Below are positions 12,301 through 20,934 of a stretch of 64,000 nucleotides of DNA, in pieces. The first letter of the stretch is position 1, and each line of letters starts with the position of its first letter. The DNA comes from Agrypnia vestita. Lineage: Eukaryota; Arthropoda; Insecta; Trichoptera; Phryganeidae. The notes beneath the pieces were generated by a model. The model was not told the DNA's origin, did not search any database, and saw nothing but the letters and a program-made list of their open reading frames with translations. Made by a program: the position numbers and the translations under genes. Where the stretch lies: NCBI GenBank assembly GCA_016648135.1, contig JADDOH010004261.1, positions 1 through 64,000 on the forward strand, given 5' to 3'.

Positions 12301-15300
12301 TCCATATACGTCCATTTCCGAATTTGGATTCAAAACAAGCAGAACATCACCGACGAAGGCCTGGAAGGATCCGCGCGCCATCTTCACCTGCAGTTCTTCT
12401 ATTATGGAGTCCTCGGTGAGCGTCTCCAGCGCTGCCAGATCTTCCACGTGCATTGCCTCGGGTTCGGGGCTGGTTTCGGTTTGCAGCAACCCGCCTCTTA
12501 TCAGCCTTTCCGGCATCTTGCTGATCCTCCCGGACTCGCTCACTTCGTTGGCCAGCATCTTCAGTTCTTGCGTAAGCTAAAAAGTAGAATTGCTTCATAC
12601 CTTTAATGGCCTCTTTCAATCCGAGATACTGTTATATGATTGTGTCACGGAAGAATTAAGGAGATATACTTTTAACCTTTCATTTGCCCTTTGAGAGAGA
12701 GTATGCAATCATGCTTTAGTTTCACATATTAAAATTACCTACAACAACCTTGTTATTACGCGAAACCTATGTGGATAGCTAGTGCTGGCTCTAGATCACG
12801 ACCGTACGGTAATTTTAGATCAGAATGCGTTATGGGTTATGGGTAAGGTGACCAGACGTACTGATTTATTCAGTACAGTACTGATATGTTGTAATCTCTA
12901 CTGATTTAATGTTTTTATTGAATATTTTTCTGATCAAAATTACTTCAAGGGAATTCAGTAGGATCCACCATTGCAGGATCCATTATCCAGACGACAGTGA
13001 TGTCTCATTATCATCAGCAATGTTCGAAAAAAGTTGGCTTCCTGTATCCATCTTATTCATATTATTCTTATTCACAGGCCCGAATACCTTATTTGCTTAC
13101 TCCTAGTAGGAACCGATGAAAATTTACTGTTGAGGTTTTGTGATGTTGGTCTCATAGTTATGTGCTGTTATTGGCCAGTAGATTCCTGCCTATGTTATGA
13201 GTCTGAAATGTTCAAGCAACCATGACCTTATATCAACAGTTATGGAGATATGCAATATCAAAGATTGCATTTTTTTAAAAATATTTCTGACTTATTTTTT
13301 GTAAAAAATTGAACTATCATTATAGTAACTTATTTCGATTATGAAAAATTTATTCGCTTTAATACAAGTAAAATAAAATGATAAAAACCGAGCAAAAATT
13401 GAAAAAAAAATTTTTTACAAGGTTTTTATCATTTTATTTAAGTTGTATAGAAGCAAATGAATTTTTCACAATCGATATAAGTTACTGTAATGATAGTTCA
13501 ACTTTTTGCAAAAAATAAGTCAGAAATATTGAAAAAAAATGCAAACTTTGATGTTGTATATCTACATAACTATTAATATTAGGTCATGGTTGCTTCAACA
13601 TTTTAGATTCATAACATAGGCAGGAATCTACCGCCCAAGTTTCTGCCGCTAGCTCTGGTACACCCTGTATAATATATTGACACAACTCATTAACCTGACT
13701 GCTTTACCACACACTTCGGTCTAGTTAAGGAGACAGTGAATATAATATTATATATAACATAAAACTTAAAAACAATAAAAAGCAATGAAATTCACTGAAT
13801 AATCAAACAAATGAAGTGTAAAAGATACAACTCTGTATTCACTGTGCATGCCTGAATAAATAAAAATACATAAATATCATACATGTATTTAGAGATGGTC
13901 AAAACATTATTTTTAGGTACTTGTTACACATGTTACTGTTATTTGAGATTTGTATCTGATTATATGGATGATTGGTAACTGAGAGTTAACTGATTGTCCG
14001 TCGGATTGCGAAAAGTCGGTTACAAAAATCGACACAATCAGATACAGACCTCAGTAATGTTTATTGTATAACTTACTTGGTTAAAATACCATCATTAATG
14101 TATATTAATATTTTTTCTACGTGGGTATCTTTGTTTCTAATGGAAATATCTCTTCATCTTTTTTCGTACTACTTATTAGTTCAGATTTTGATAATAATAA
14201 AAAAGTAGTGATTTTGATTCTTCAGAAAATATGGCCAGTTTAGTTATGAAGAAACATTTACTTACATGGTAATCATTATCTGGCAGCGAAGTTATGAACG
14301 GATGTTCAATGAGTTCCTCACAAAATGGTCTGTGTTCGGGATTTTTTTCCAAGCATCTGAAAAAGTGCAATGAAGGAATGATTTTATAAATATAATTGCT
14401 GTAACTTAAATACTACTAATAATAATTTAATTCTATGCTAAAACGATTATAAGTAAATTTAAAAATCTGTTTTTTTGTATTTTTTTTATTTATCTGATTT
14501 TATGAACACACACAGCCTTCGAGTATATACAATAACACATGACCCCTAAAGCACTTTTTTTTGGCATTTTATTTTAATTTAACTGCAAGTTTTACTCCGT
14601 CTGTTCTATTACTGTAACATTTTTCTGTAATACCGTATCTTGGAAATATTATGGTTACAAACATTTTATAAATAATTGACACTTGAATGAGAAATTAAAA
14701 ATTCGAGCGTGGGCGTTCTCGCGTGAAATTGCCGAACGTTGCATTGTATAAAGTGGTTACTCAAGCCAGCCAAGACAGGTCACAAGTCCTGCGAATGCCC
14801 AATAAAGACTTCCCTACACGTTTTCCCATACAAATAGCTTCGTCTCTGTGAGACGTCTACGATTTATCTTAATGAATTGTTACGATTATTACTCCGTTAT
14901 AAAGTCGTTCAAATCGTTGGACCAGTTGGTGGGTCTTTGCAGTCCCGGAGGAGGGTTCCTCACGATCTGGAACAGCGCCCTGGTGGGGTGCATGTCCTGG
15001 AAGGGCGCCTTCCCGTCCGCCAGCTCGATGGCCGTGATCCCCAGGGCCCATACGTCCGCCCTGTTGCCGTACTCCGAGTCCCCGCCGCCGACCACCTCGG
15101 GGGCCATCCAGCTCGGCGACCCTATCACCGAGTGCCGCTTGCCCATGTTGGTGTCCAGCCTGCACGAGAGGCCGAAGTCGGTCAGCTTTATGTCGCCGTC
15201 CCTGTTCAGGAGGATGTTGCTCGCTCGGACGTCGCGGTGGATCACATTTTGCTCGTGGAGATACGTCAACGCCTGAAGCAAAATTTGATTATTATTTCGG

Positions 15301-17371
15301 TTTTGAGTTTTATGACCCATCTGCCTACTTTGGTATATGATGACTATCGGCCGTATTCCGAAAATAGCAGTATTGGGATCTTAAGATTGCTATTCCAACA
15401 CTAGATGAGAATAAAAAAATAAATAAAGAGATGTAGGTGTAGGTATAGGGTGTTCGTTGTACTCAAATAAGGAGATATTGTATATTTTCACATATCTCTT
15501 TCAAATTAAACACCTTTGTTTGCAGTGTCCGATGTCTGCAATGCCTTTAGAAAAGTGATTTATCCAGGCGGTCTGGTCTGACAGAGCTTCCAACATATTA
15601 CCGAAGTACCTATCGCAAACGTAACCTCACAATTGTCATGTTTCGACTTGAATTACATGAAATAAGTAATAATACTGTATTTAAAGCTTATAGAAAATAG
15701 ATTATTTCATATGCACTGATTAATTTCTTCTCCTACAGCGTCCTGATGTAAAATTATGGCAAAATTGTCATGTCGCGTTGGACTCGTATTTGTATATTGA
15801 CGTTTGACGATTAACCGTCATGTCTCGCGTTGCATTGTCGCTTGTCTCCCTCTCTCTCAATTAGAAACTGAAAGAAACATACACCTACGTATCCTTTATT
15901 TTTTTAATTCTCATCTATTAAGTGTCGGGATAACAATCTTAAGATCCCAAAAATGAAAATGAAAAAAGGTCTCTCTTATAAGTATTTTAGATTCATCAAG
16001 CGAATTCTTTTAATTGGCTTAGTATTTTTATTTATCATATAAATGTTATATTTCTTTTTACTAATAAGCTGTTAGTAAAAAGAAATATATGCTGTAAAAA
16101 ATAGGATATAACAATATGAAATACTAAGAGATTATATTCATTAAATCGCTGGCCCAACAAAGTCTATTTTCTCCTATAATATTTAAGATTTCATGAAAAG
16201 CGCTGTATTTTTCGATATTTATATTCGTGTGGGTACACTCACAACAGATTTTTCTTTCTTTATGTTACTGCGATATTCGCTCTCTGGCGATGATAATATG
16301 GACCTAAACCGATGTATTAACGGGGATATTAATGTATATATATTGATAAGTTTCAGCAAATAGCTTGCTGGTCTAATGGTTAAATAAATAAATAATAATA
16401 ATAAAGCGAACTCTATAGTCGTGATTCCATCGTCGGTGGTTCGAGCTCAGTTTGAAAATAGTAAGAATATTGAAGTGATGTGCATCTTTATTTACTCACA
16501 AAAAAATCGCTAAATTCATGTAATTAGAGAGGCTTCGATGGCTGTGCTGTATACTCTATAGAGAGTAGTCACTGAAGACTTCCTAATATCGCGTATTAAT
16601 GTATATTTTTTTAATAATAAATCAGAATGAAGATGAAGTATGGGTCGACCCGAAAGGAGTTAGCACGTCAGTATAAATAAAAGTATATAAAATAATTACT
16701 TTAAATGGTTTAGAGGTAGCCAAGAAGGGCTTCATCTGAAAATATATGATGTACTTATTTCTCTTTTTTTTGAAGATTTGGACTAGTTAGTGAGGAAAAT
16801 TTGTCAAACCTAGAGTACTAACCTTAATTGTCTCCTTCAAGATGAAAGCAATGTGTTCTTCCTTCATTTTCCTATCCATACTTTGGAGACCACGAACCAG
16901 GTCTATAGCCGCTCCACACTCACAATACTGAAAAAATAGTTTAAATTAGGTATGAATAAAACGACGCCTGCTTGACTCAACTAATTACCTTCTTATTTAT
17001 CATAAAATTATGTACTAAATTAATAATTAACTAAACTACCTAATTCCATAATTGAAATTAAGTAAGAAATCGGTACTCACCTCCAGCACGAACCAAATTT
17101 TATCCGAAGGTCCACTCTTATCGCAGTACACCCCATAGAAATCAATCAAGTTGGCATGCGAGCAAAAGTCCTTCAGGATCCTGTACTCTTCCAGGATGCT
17201 CTTCTCGGAGTCTGGAGTAATTGCCTGGATCTTCACCGCGACCTTCTTTCCCGCGGCCTGGGAGTCCGTGGCCTCGTGCACCTGTCCGAATATACCGGAC
17301 CCGAGCCGCTCTCCCAACTCGTACCTCTCCTTCGGGTCTGGGAGGGTTTCGGGGTTCAAGGTGTCCTCCAT
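1..17371 (-). CDS. ninaC: ninaC gene (kinase-myosin III), 16 coding exons, 3' end outside window
   Basis: This is the photoreceptor class III myosin with an N-terminal Ser/Thr kinase domain. In flies NinaC acts in rhabdomeres, binds calmodulin through IQ motifs and takes part in phototransduction termination. I joined 16 exons by eye; every intron starts GT and ends AG and the frame is kept throughout, giving about 1,333 residues. The kinase keeps GSGIFG (24-29), VAVK (Lys47), HRD (144-146), DFG (164-166) and APE (189-191), so it should be active. The motor keeps P-loop GESRSGKTT (424-432), switch I NEDSTR (473-478), switch II DMFGFE (705-710) and HFVRC (933-937). Two IQ motifs follow (about 1047-1061 and 1091-1105). 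Order and spacing match Drosophila NinaC as I remember it (about 1,500 residues in the long form). The reading frame is still open at base 1, so the rest of the tail is missing from this window. Confidence 0.96.
520..719 (-). CDS. ninaC: ninaC coding exon 15 (tail)
   Basis: 200 bp, residues 1157-1222 plus two bases. It starts VHLFNQVMME and runs to LGPSQLSVWKLPFRI and YFDTTYMCDPSAK, matching the fly LGPLPVPIKKMPFRL and FYDTQYMVDPA. The acceptor is AATTTCCAG and the donor TGTAG|GTAAGT. Confidence 0.92.
824..1011 (-). CDS. ninaC: ninaC coding exon 14 (rest of IQ2, tail)
   Basis: 188 bp, residues 1094-1156. After FRGYTVRKAYG it reads EDTAEFLRRFAAKWRSRTIF and QVLLQYRAVRYQDLVNFSQQ, matching the fly segment KKWREKSIFQVLLHYRAARF. 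The acceptor is AATTCTTAG and the donor CAACAG|GTAATC. Confidence 0.93.
1091..1159 (-). CDS. ninaC: ninaC coding exon 13 (69-bp microexon, start of IQ2)
   Basis: Residues 1071-1093. The exon encodes TEQQRHGTKDMSEEDAAIKI followed by QK; with exon 14 it makes IQKAFRGYTVRK, a canonical IQ motif (fly: IQKAFRGFRDRV). It sits between introns of 82 and 79 bp. The acceptor is ATTGCCAG and the donor AAAG|GTAAGC. Confidence 0.9.
1242..1342 (-). CDS. ninaC: ninaC coding exon 12 (IQ1)
   Basis: 101 bp, residues 1037-1070 plus one base. It reads LYEVQVKKIVKVQAMMRAF and LARRR, an IQ-type calmodulin-binding helix. The acceptor is CATTCCAG and the donor GCAG|GTAAGA. Confidence 0.92.
2045..2194 (-). CDS. ninaC: ninaC coding exon 11 (converter)
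   Basis: 150 bp, residues 987-1036 plus two bases. It reads YKFLAFDFDENVDITKDNCR and then GKTKVFLKYYNVEYL, the converter and start of the lever arm, nearly identical to fly NinaC. The acceptor is GATTTCAG and the donor TCTAG|GTAAGT. Confidence 0.95.
2605..2748 (-). mobile_element. Non-LTR retrotransposon C-terminal fragment in ninaC intron 10
   Basis: The minus strand reads SWLRNIRDWTGIRSVGELFR then AAQDRDAFSRVIVNV, a typical C-terminal end of insect LINE polyproteins, without an enclosing element. The rest of this 1.07-kb intron (2195-2604, 2749-3267) shows nothing I recognise beyond a C-rich patch near 2800-2830. Confidence 0.65.
3268..3560 (-). CDS. ninaC: ninaC coding exon 10 (actin interface, SH1-SH2 area)
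   Basis: 293 bp, residues 890-986 plus two bases. It contains GGAHFVRCVRASLE, the myosin HFVRCIKPN-type motif, and VLDTARARQQGFSVRIPF. It is strikingly GC-rich compared with its introns, so long open frames also appear on the opposite strand and in other frames (about 3229-3592); these are shadows. The donor is AGAAG|GTACAA, less close to consensus than the others. Confidence 0.93.
3922..4211 (-). CDS. ninaC: ninaC coding exon 9 (lower 50K and loop 2)
   Basis: 290 bp, residues 793-889. It reads FSVAHYTGKINYDARDLAEKN and then FLPPEMIETLRASS, highly conserved in class III myosins, and ends in a lysine-rich loop 2 stretch expected at the actin interface. The acceptor is TTGTTCCAG and the donor ACAAAG|GTGAAT. 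Confidence 0.94.
4212..4746 (-). other. ninaC intron 8, no feature seen
   Basis: AT-rich intron between exons 8 and 9. I saw no coding, RNA or repeat signal. Confidence 0.6.
4747..5039 (-). CDS. ninaC: ninaC coding exon 8 (switch II region)
   Basis: 293 bp, residues 695-792 plus one base. It contains switch II, LLDMFGFECF, then LEQLIVNTMNEQMQ and NQRVF. The acceptor is TTTTTTACAG and the donor ATGA|GTAAGT. Residues 745-760 are acidic (EMQEQEEEQ), as in the fly protein. Confidence 0.94.
5863..6786 (+). mobile_element. Internally deleted Tigger/pogo DNA transposon
   Basis: The element ends in inverted repeats beginning CAGTGAAACCTCTATCTATC, with at least 23 bp matching at both ends, flanked on each side by TA (5861-5862 and 6787-6788), the pogo/Tigger target duplication. 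It is 924 bp, well short of a full element, and lies in ninaC intron 7 against the gene's direction. The left repeat runs almost directly into the C-terminal part of a transposase, so the DNA-binding region and most of the catalytic domain are gone. Confidence 0.93.
5908..6540 (+). pseudogene. C-terminal remnant of pogo/Tigger (CENP-B-like) transposase
   Basis: An open frame of 210 codons. Homology starts at PLDMGIIKCFKGFYRKQL, the conserved block around the last catalytic Asp of pogo-type DDE transposases (usually QPLDQGII), and continues through ALHFTLTAWRQV and an acidic C-terminal region. The helix-turn-helix and first two catalytic acidic residues are missing, so it cannot be an active transposase. 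The frame has stayed open, which suggests a fairly recent insertion. No sign of host use. Confidence 0.85.
7184..7729 (-). CDS. ninaC: ninaC coding exon 7 (motor upper domain)
   Basis: 546 bp, the longest complete exon; residues 513-694 plus two bases. It reads NFNLIYYFYDG, RKYRYLRIP, DDEEIESLWKILAALLILGN and DEARDARDVLAGTIYKRL, each with a clear counterpart in fly NinaC. The acceptor is TGATTTCAG and the donor GTGTT|GTGAGT; the split codon gives Phe before GDKFS in exon 8. Confidence 0.95.
7873..8000 (-). repeat. Possible tRNA-derived SINE remnant
   Basis: The minus strand has GGGCTAAGATAG followed about 40 bp later by GGGGATCGATACCCGG, which resembles a Pol III B box (GGTTCGANNCC). It lies in ninaC intron 6. 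No second copy was found in the window, so this is a weak call. Confidence 0.3.
8246..8282. repeat. Short perfect hairpin
   Basis: CCACACTTACATA and its exact complement face each other across 11 bp. Confidence 0.8.
8311..8384. repeat. 27-bp perfect inverted repeat
   Basis: Arms 8311-8337 and 8358-8384 are exact reverse complements. The 20-bp spacer is itself nearly palindromic around ATGCAT, so the whole 74 bp can fold. It sits in ninaC intron 6. Confidence 0.85.
8520..8980 (-). mobile_element. Penelope-like retroelement 3' remnant
   Basis: The minus strand reads FANHIIENNHSFDGNT near 8975-8930, matching the conserved tail of Penelope-like GIY-YIG proteins (ANHLLENNHSF-type), with several stops after it. 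Downstream at 8636-8610 lies a hammerhead-like core, then AAAATAAAGTGGTGATAAAC, a typical Penelope end. It is a decayed, truncated copy. Confidence 0.7.
9003..9108. repeat. 53-bp tandem duplication covering the exon 6 splice donor
   Basis: Two units, 9003-9055 and 9056-9108, differ at only a few positions and both carry TATGCACTCACAT. On the minus strand each therefore contains GTGAGTGCATAAA. The unit at 9056-9108 is the real exon 6 donor; the other is a copy inside the intron. Confidence 0.9.
9104..9492 (-). CDS. ninaC: ninaC coding exon 6 (motor P-loop and switch I)
   Basis: 389 bp, residues 384-512 plus two bases. It contains the ATP-binding P-loop GESRSGKTT and switch I NEDSTRC. The acceptor is ATATTGCAG and the donor GATAT|GTGAGT. 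An almost identical donor sequence is repeated 53 bp further into the intron (see the duplication at 9003-9108); reading past the true donor meets TGA at once. Confidence 0.94.
10408..11090. mobile_element. MITE filled with a TATCGATA palindrome array
   Basis: 683 bp with inverted tips TAGGGATGGGTAAA and, at the right end, TTTATCCATCCCTA, flanked by GCGGGAAA (10400-10407) and GAGGGAAA (11091-11098), a seven-of-eight match to a hAT-type 8-bp duplication. The interior is about twenty ATCGAT cores, about a dozen of them full TATCGATA, separated by runs of T. Long open frames here on either strand, rich in repeated YRYI/KKY units, come from the array and are not genes. Confidence 0.85.
11120..11330 (+). 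mobile_element. Non-LTR reverse transcriptase fragment
   Basis: The plus strand reads GIIFIDFKKAFDTLEHEILL then TVMDKCGIR, the RT domain A block (FxDxxKAFD) of jockey/CR1-like LINEs. Frame is lost on both sides. It lies inside the nested hAT-like insertion. Confidence 0.75.
12295..12576 (-). CDS. ninaC: ninaC coding exon 5 (kinase-motor linker and motor start)
   Basis: 282 bp, residues 290-383, phase 0 at both ends. The first half is a variable linker. The second half reads VEDLAALETLTEDSIIEEL and then FVGDVLLVLNPN, the start of the myosin head (fly: PEDLAALENPVDENIIESL, FIGDILLSLN). The acceptor is TTTTTTAG and the donor GCT|GTAAGT. Confidence 0.92.
12760..12960. repeat. Probable DNA-transposon relic in ninaC intron 4
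   Basis: GGGTAAGGTGACCAGACGTACTG followed by a stretch in which TACTGATTTATTCAGTACAG is nearly palindromic resembles decayed insect DNA-transposon ends. Boundaries are not clear. Confidence 0.35.
13165..13650. repeat. Large foldback with arms of about 215 bp
   Basis: The left arm runs from TAGATTCCTGCCTATGTTAT through AAAATGATAAAAACC, and the right arm is its reverse complement at roughly 85 percent identity by eye. The centre is an A/T-rich spacer near 13390-13420. A diverged copy of one arm occurs at 34835-34985. Just beyond, TACACCCTGTATAATAT resembles a transposon end. Confidence 0.8.
13895..14060. mobile_element. hAT-like MITE family J, copy 1 (partial)
   Basis: It shares TTTGAGATTTGTATCTGATT, GATGATTGGTAA and GGATTGCGAAAA with the copy at 28750-28959, in inverted orientation. 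It lies in ninaC intron 4. Confidence 0.6.
14266..14356 (-). CDS. ninaC: ninaC coding exon 4 (end of kinase)
   Basis: 91 bp, residues 259-289. It reads CLEKNPEHRPFCEELIEHPFI, the C-terminal kinase helices with the conserved HRP-type arginine (fly: SLEKNAENRPMMVEMVEHPF). The acceptor is TTTTTCAG and the donor CAT|GTAAGT. Confidence 0.92.
14700..14878. mobile_element. MITE F arm abutting ninaC exon 3
   Basis: It ends AAATAGCTTCGTCTCTGTGA followed by TTTATCTTAAT, the terminus seen in other F copies. Only one end is recognisable. It stops about 14 bp inside the intron from the exon 3 donor at 14892. Confidence 0.7.
14893..15272 (-). CDS. ninaC: ninaC coding exon 3 (kinase catalytic core)
   Basis: 380 bp, residues 133-258 plus two bases. 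It carries the catalytic loop HRDVRASN, DFG, the activation-segment end WMAPE, and DVWALGITAIELADG. The donor is a weak GA|GTAATA, which joins to exon 4 to give ITE-CLEKN (fly: ISESLEKN). About 14 bp of intron separate the donor from the end of a MITE copy. Confidence 0.94.
15353..15950. mobile_element. Foldback MITE family C, copy 1
   Basis: Inverted ends of about 85 bp: GGGATCTTAAGATTGCTATT on the left and its complement at the right, each followed by AATAAAAAAATAAA and ACGTAGGTGT-type sequence. The interior matches the copy at 33993-34562 in reverse. It lies in ninaC intron 2. Confidence 0.85.
16365..16500 (+). repeat. tRNA-derived SINE family H, copy 1
   Basis: An A-box-like TGGTCTAATGGTTA and B-box-like GGTGGTTCGAGCTC are followed by the family tail TTTGAAAATAGTAAGAATAT. 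A short run of TAAA/TAA repeats has expanded between the boxes. In ninaC intron 2. Confidence 0.65.
16823..16927 (-). CDS. ninaC: ninaC coding exon 2 (kinase)
   Basis: 105 bp, 35 codons, residues 98-132, phase 0 at both ends. It reads YCECGAAIDLVRGL and then MKEEHIAFILKE, which matches the hinge and helix D-E segment of fly NinaC (YCAGGTAVDMV, MREEHIAYIIRE). The acceptor is TTTTTTCAG and the donor AAG|GTTAGT. Confidence 0.92.
17081..17371 (-). CDS. ninaC: ninaC coding exon 1 (start, kinase N-lobe)
   Basis: Residues 1-97. The ATG at 17371-17369 is chosen because the next residues (LPDPKERYELG) align with the start of fly NinaC before the kinase. The exon holds the glycine loop GSGIFG and the catalytic lysine in VAVK, and ends at donor GAG|GTGAGT. 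Another ATG begins upstream near 17450 in a different frame and gives a short ORF that could act as a uORF. The 5' UTR and promoter were not resolved. Confidence 0.93.
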
Positions 17372-18834
17372 AGCGGCTGGTGGTTAACTTCCTCGGTGTC
17401 TGTAACTGAAGAAGAGTTGCTAACGTACGTGTCTTTGGGGAAACACTGGTCTTCCATTTCATATTGCAGTGTCTAATAAATATGCCATTACATCACTTTC
17501 ATTATTATTTTTTATATTATAAACACTTGTCGCTTGCCCAAAATTAACTATATATTAATTACCTAGGAAATCGACAAAAATACTCAATAGTTGCTACTAT
17601 TGTCTCCAAATGCACTTTAAGACTCTTTTCAAGAAAATTTAAATCCAAACTTTACAAACACTAATCTGGGAAGTTAAAAGCTAGTATTTTTAAAAGAAAA
17701 ATTCTAGGAAGAATCTTAGTATTCGTACTGGGATGATTCACGGTGGACCAAATATGACCACAAGTCATATAATTGTTTGAAGGCAAGGTTTTAAGAATGG
17801 ACGATACTCAAGAACTGAGCACTCAAGGGACTCGTCGATAGTCGGGAAACTCCAATTAACAGGATTGATGTAAAGGTACTCACTGAAACATTAGTCTTAA
17901 GACACTGAGCAAACTGCAGGTGACAGATGAGTAGATTTTTTTTCTGGAGACGACTAAGATACGGGAAAATGAGTTGTAGCGCTGGTGATAATGATGATGG
18001 TTACAATAGATTTGCTTCTAAGTACTTTGAATACCTTTCAACTCTGTCCCCTCTGTCCTGTTTCCCACATCTTTTCTCTTATGCCGATTAGGTACACATT
18101 ACACACAATTACTTCCACTGCATGCATTACGTTTATGTTTTTTAAATTATGTGGAGAAAATCGTATTGAAATATTCATTGTATTTGATTTAGTTTTAAAG
18201 CAGTTTCTCTTGCAAAAAGTATTAGGTATATTACAAAAGAGTAAAAAATAAATTAGCTTTATTGTGAGTAGTTCTGATGGAATTATCGCATAGATTTAAG
18301 AGTGGAGAATAATCGGGATAATTCTAAATTCCGGACCTATAAGGTAATCCTATTTTCACTTCACAAGATAGTCAGACTAAAATTGAAAAGAGAAATAAAC
18401 TGCTGTTGAGATTTGAAAGTCTATCAGCAATCATAAATGAACTAAATATTTAATGTGACTTCATGGCAATGTGCCGTGTTGGCCAAATGGGCTTTTTACA
18501 TAAACCATCGCTATCAAAAATACATTTTAATAAGTATATATTTTAACAGATCTGTTGTGTTTTTGAGGTGTGATGTTGAGGTTTTCCCACTTATCCTATA
18601 TCTGGATATTTTTTTTTTTATATTTTCATTTATAGGTTTTCTTACAGTCGTATACATATAATCTTAAAAAAAAACAGTTGTTGATATACAGTCTTGGGTC
18701 GATTATGAGAAAACACATTTTGCAAGAGTAATGTACAAGGGTCGATAAAAAAACAAAGTGTCAAATAGTAAGTTTATGTGTTCGTGTGTGTATGCGTTTT
18801 TATGTGTAGGTTCACATGTGCGGGAGGAAGTATG
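17372..18834. other. 5' flank of ninaC, no further gene seen
   Basis: Should contain the ninaC 5' UTR and promoter. I could not place a TATA box, initiator or Pax6/RCSI-type eye element with confidence, and saw no other gene. Confidence 0.5.
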
Positions 18835-19450
18835 TCATATCGCGAGTTTATTCGTAATGGTTTTTGTAAACTCCACAAATCTTATATGTAAAATATCAAG
18901 ATCTGCAAACACCGTGTCATAGATATCTAGAACATGGTTAATAATACAGTTTTTGCCGTAGTTTGTTCTCCAATGATTTAAGTGGAAAAGGTGTGGTGCT
19001 CTTGTTCGTCTCTGCGGGACATTAAAATGTATCAAATTTAAAATTTCAGGTGAATCTATGCGATTATTAAGTATTTTGTGAAGATATTTCATATCGCTTA
19101 TCGTTCGCCTGTCTTCAAGAGTAGTTATCTTGTGGTGTTTGTATACCTCGGCATGGTTATCGAAGTGGACATGATTTTAGAAATTCAGTGTTTTTGTGAA
19201 AGTCCGCTGAATGCGTTCGAGACGCTTTTATGTAGGTATTTCGTAATGCGGAGACCAAATTGATGACGCAAATTCTAAAATGCTAAGTACTTAACAAGAG
19301 AATATGCATTTTAAAGACTGAGTGCTAATGACGGGTTTAGTCATTCGAAATACAAATCCGAGCATTCTAGACGCCTTATCGATTATGACGTTAATGTGTT
19401 CCAGGTATGTCAATTTTGAGTTAATAATAATACGCCTTTATTAATAGTAC
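18835..19450 (-). mobile_element. Jockey-like LINE C-terminal fragment
   Basis: The minus strand reads RLERIQRTFTKTLNF and then RRTISDMKYLHKILNNRIDS and INLIHFNVPQRRTR-like sequence, the region after the reverse transcriptase in jockey-type elements of moths. Two in-frame stops and the lack of an RT show that it is dead. Confidence 0.75.
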
Positions 19451-20219
19451 AAGTCTGATAATATTAAGGATTCTTTTTAGAATCCGTGCTACTATATGAG
19501 TTACTAAAATACACAACGAATAGCTGATTTGCCTAACGGACCCTGAATAATTTGGTAAATTGGTTTGATTCAAATCGCAAGAGGGTTTCTCGGGTGTTAT
19601 TCAATAAGCTTATTTGCTAGTTCGCGAGTAGAAGCCATAAAAAGGCAGTGCAAAACACGACGGTGAGTTGAAGCAATAACACTGCCAGGAAATCCAATTA
19701 GCTGTGAATTCACATCAGGGGCAATCTCGTCTTTTGTCTTTATTGTATTGAACAGAAAGGGCTTGATATTTAACCAGTTACAACTGGTACAAATTAAGTA
19801 CACTTAGGCATATAAATTGCAAATATTTACCGCAGTTACGAAACACCTCTACGAACAAGAGCCTTCCGCTTAATAAAGCATCAATTTAATTTAAGTATTT
19901 AATAATTGCCTTATACCCATGAATTTTACATGATGAGCCGAAAGTCATAAAATTAATAAAATAAAGAGGTTTTCTATGGCTAGACATAGGGTTTGAATGA
20001 TGCTCTTAACCTATGAAATTTCCGCTCAATAATGAACCTGAAGGAAAATGAAAAATAACCTGTCCTTTCTTAGTACCAGCAATTGGCGGGAAGCCGCCAT
20101 GTTAAAGGGTGGTGGAGGTGTATTATAGAAGAATTACCAGACAGGACCATTACTAGATTGTAGAGCCAAGGTTGATGGTGGTGGTGAAGATTGTGATACA
20201 ATAAAAAAAGAATTCCTAA

Positions 20220-20425
20220 ATGCAAATGAAAACGAATTTTCTTGCAGCTATGTACCTAAAAATATCAGTGGCAATCAATTTACAATATGCAGATGACGTT
20301 TGGGTGTCTAAGAATGCCACAAAACAAATATATAATTTGATTTGTGGCATTGAAAATAAATACATAATTTGTTTCTTCAACTTAACCGTCAAATTGTATA
20401 AAGACCGAAACGAAACTCTTCAATA
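20220..20425 (+). mobile_element. Possible reverse transcriptase fragment with YADD
   Basis: The plus strand reads ISVAINLQYADDVWVSKN, which carries the RT catalytic YADD in the usual QYADDV context, then a loosely RT-like stretch. It is short and isolated. Confidence 0.5.
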
Positions 20426-20689
20426 AACAACTGAAAAGACTTGTGATGGGGAGGAGATAGGCCGTAAATAAATCTTTATAGTAAAATGTAGTTAATGTAT
20501 ATGGTTCATATGTGTGTAAGTTATTAAGTACCAGTGTGCATTTGCTGCCTAGGCACTAGTCACTTTTCCCTTATTTTTGTCGATTTATAGATATATGTCT
20601 TGTTTCTATGTGCGTAAAATAAATTTATTAAAAAACATTATGTGAATCAATAAAGCTATGAGCATGTTATGAACATTATAGTTAGTTGA

Positions 20690-20820
20690 CTAAGCGCCGG
20701 TTGCGTTAATTTGGTTTTTAGTAATCTTGGGTTAATCATAGGTTTCTTCATTCAATTCCATTTTCGTAAAAATCTATGGTCTATAAATCTATAGATCAAG
20801 TTAACACAACCGGCGCTAAA
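20690..20820. mobile_element. Small MITE, about 130 bp
   Basis: Inverted ends TAAGCGCCGGTTGCGTTAA and TTAACACAACCGGCGCTAAA. Similar 20-bp words (AACATTATAGTTAGTTGACT and AACATTATGGTAAGGTGACT) lie just outside each end. Confidence 0.65.
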
Positions 20821-20934
20821 TCTGCGTATTAAACATTATGGTAAGGTGACTAGATCTGCGAAATAAACTCTTGGATATATCTTGGAATTTACGCATCCAC
20901 CAGGGTCGGCTTGAGACCCTGCGCTCATAACAGA

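Noticed and set aside
17142..17462. Alternative ninaC start in another frame (upstream ATGs)
   Set aside because: These frames do not lead into the kinase; at most they are uORFs.
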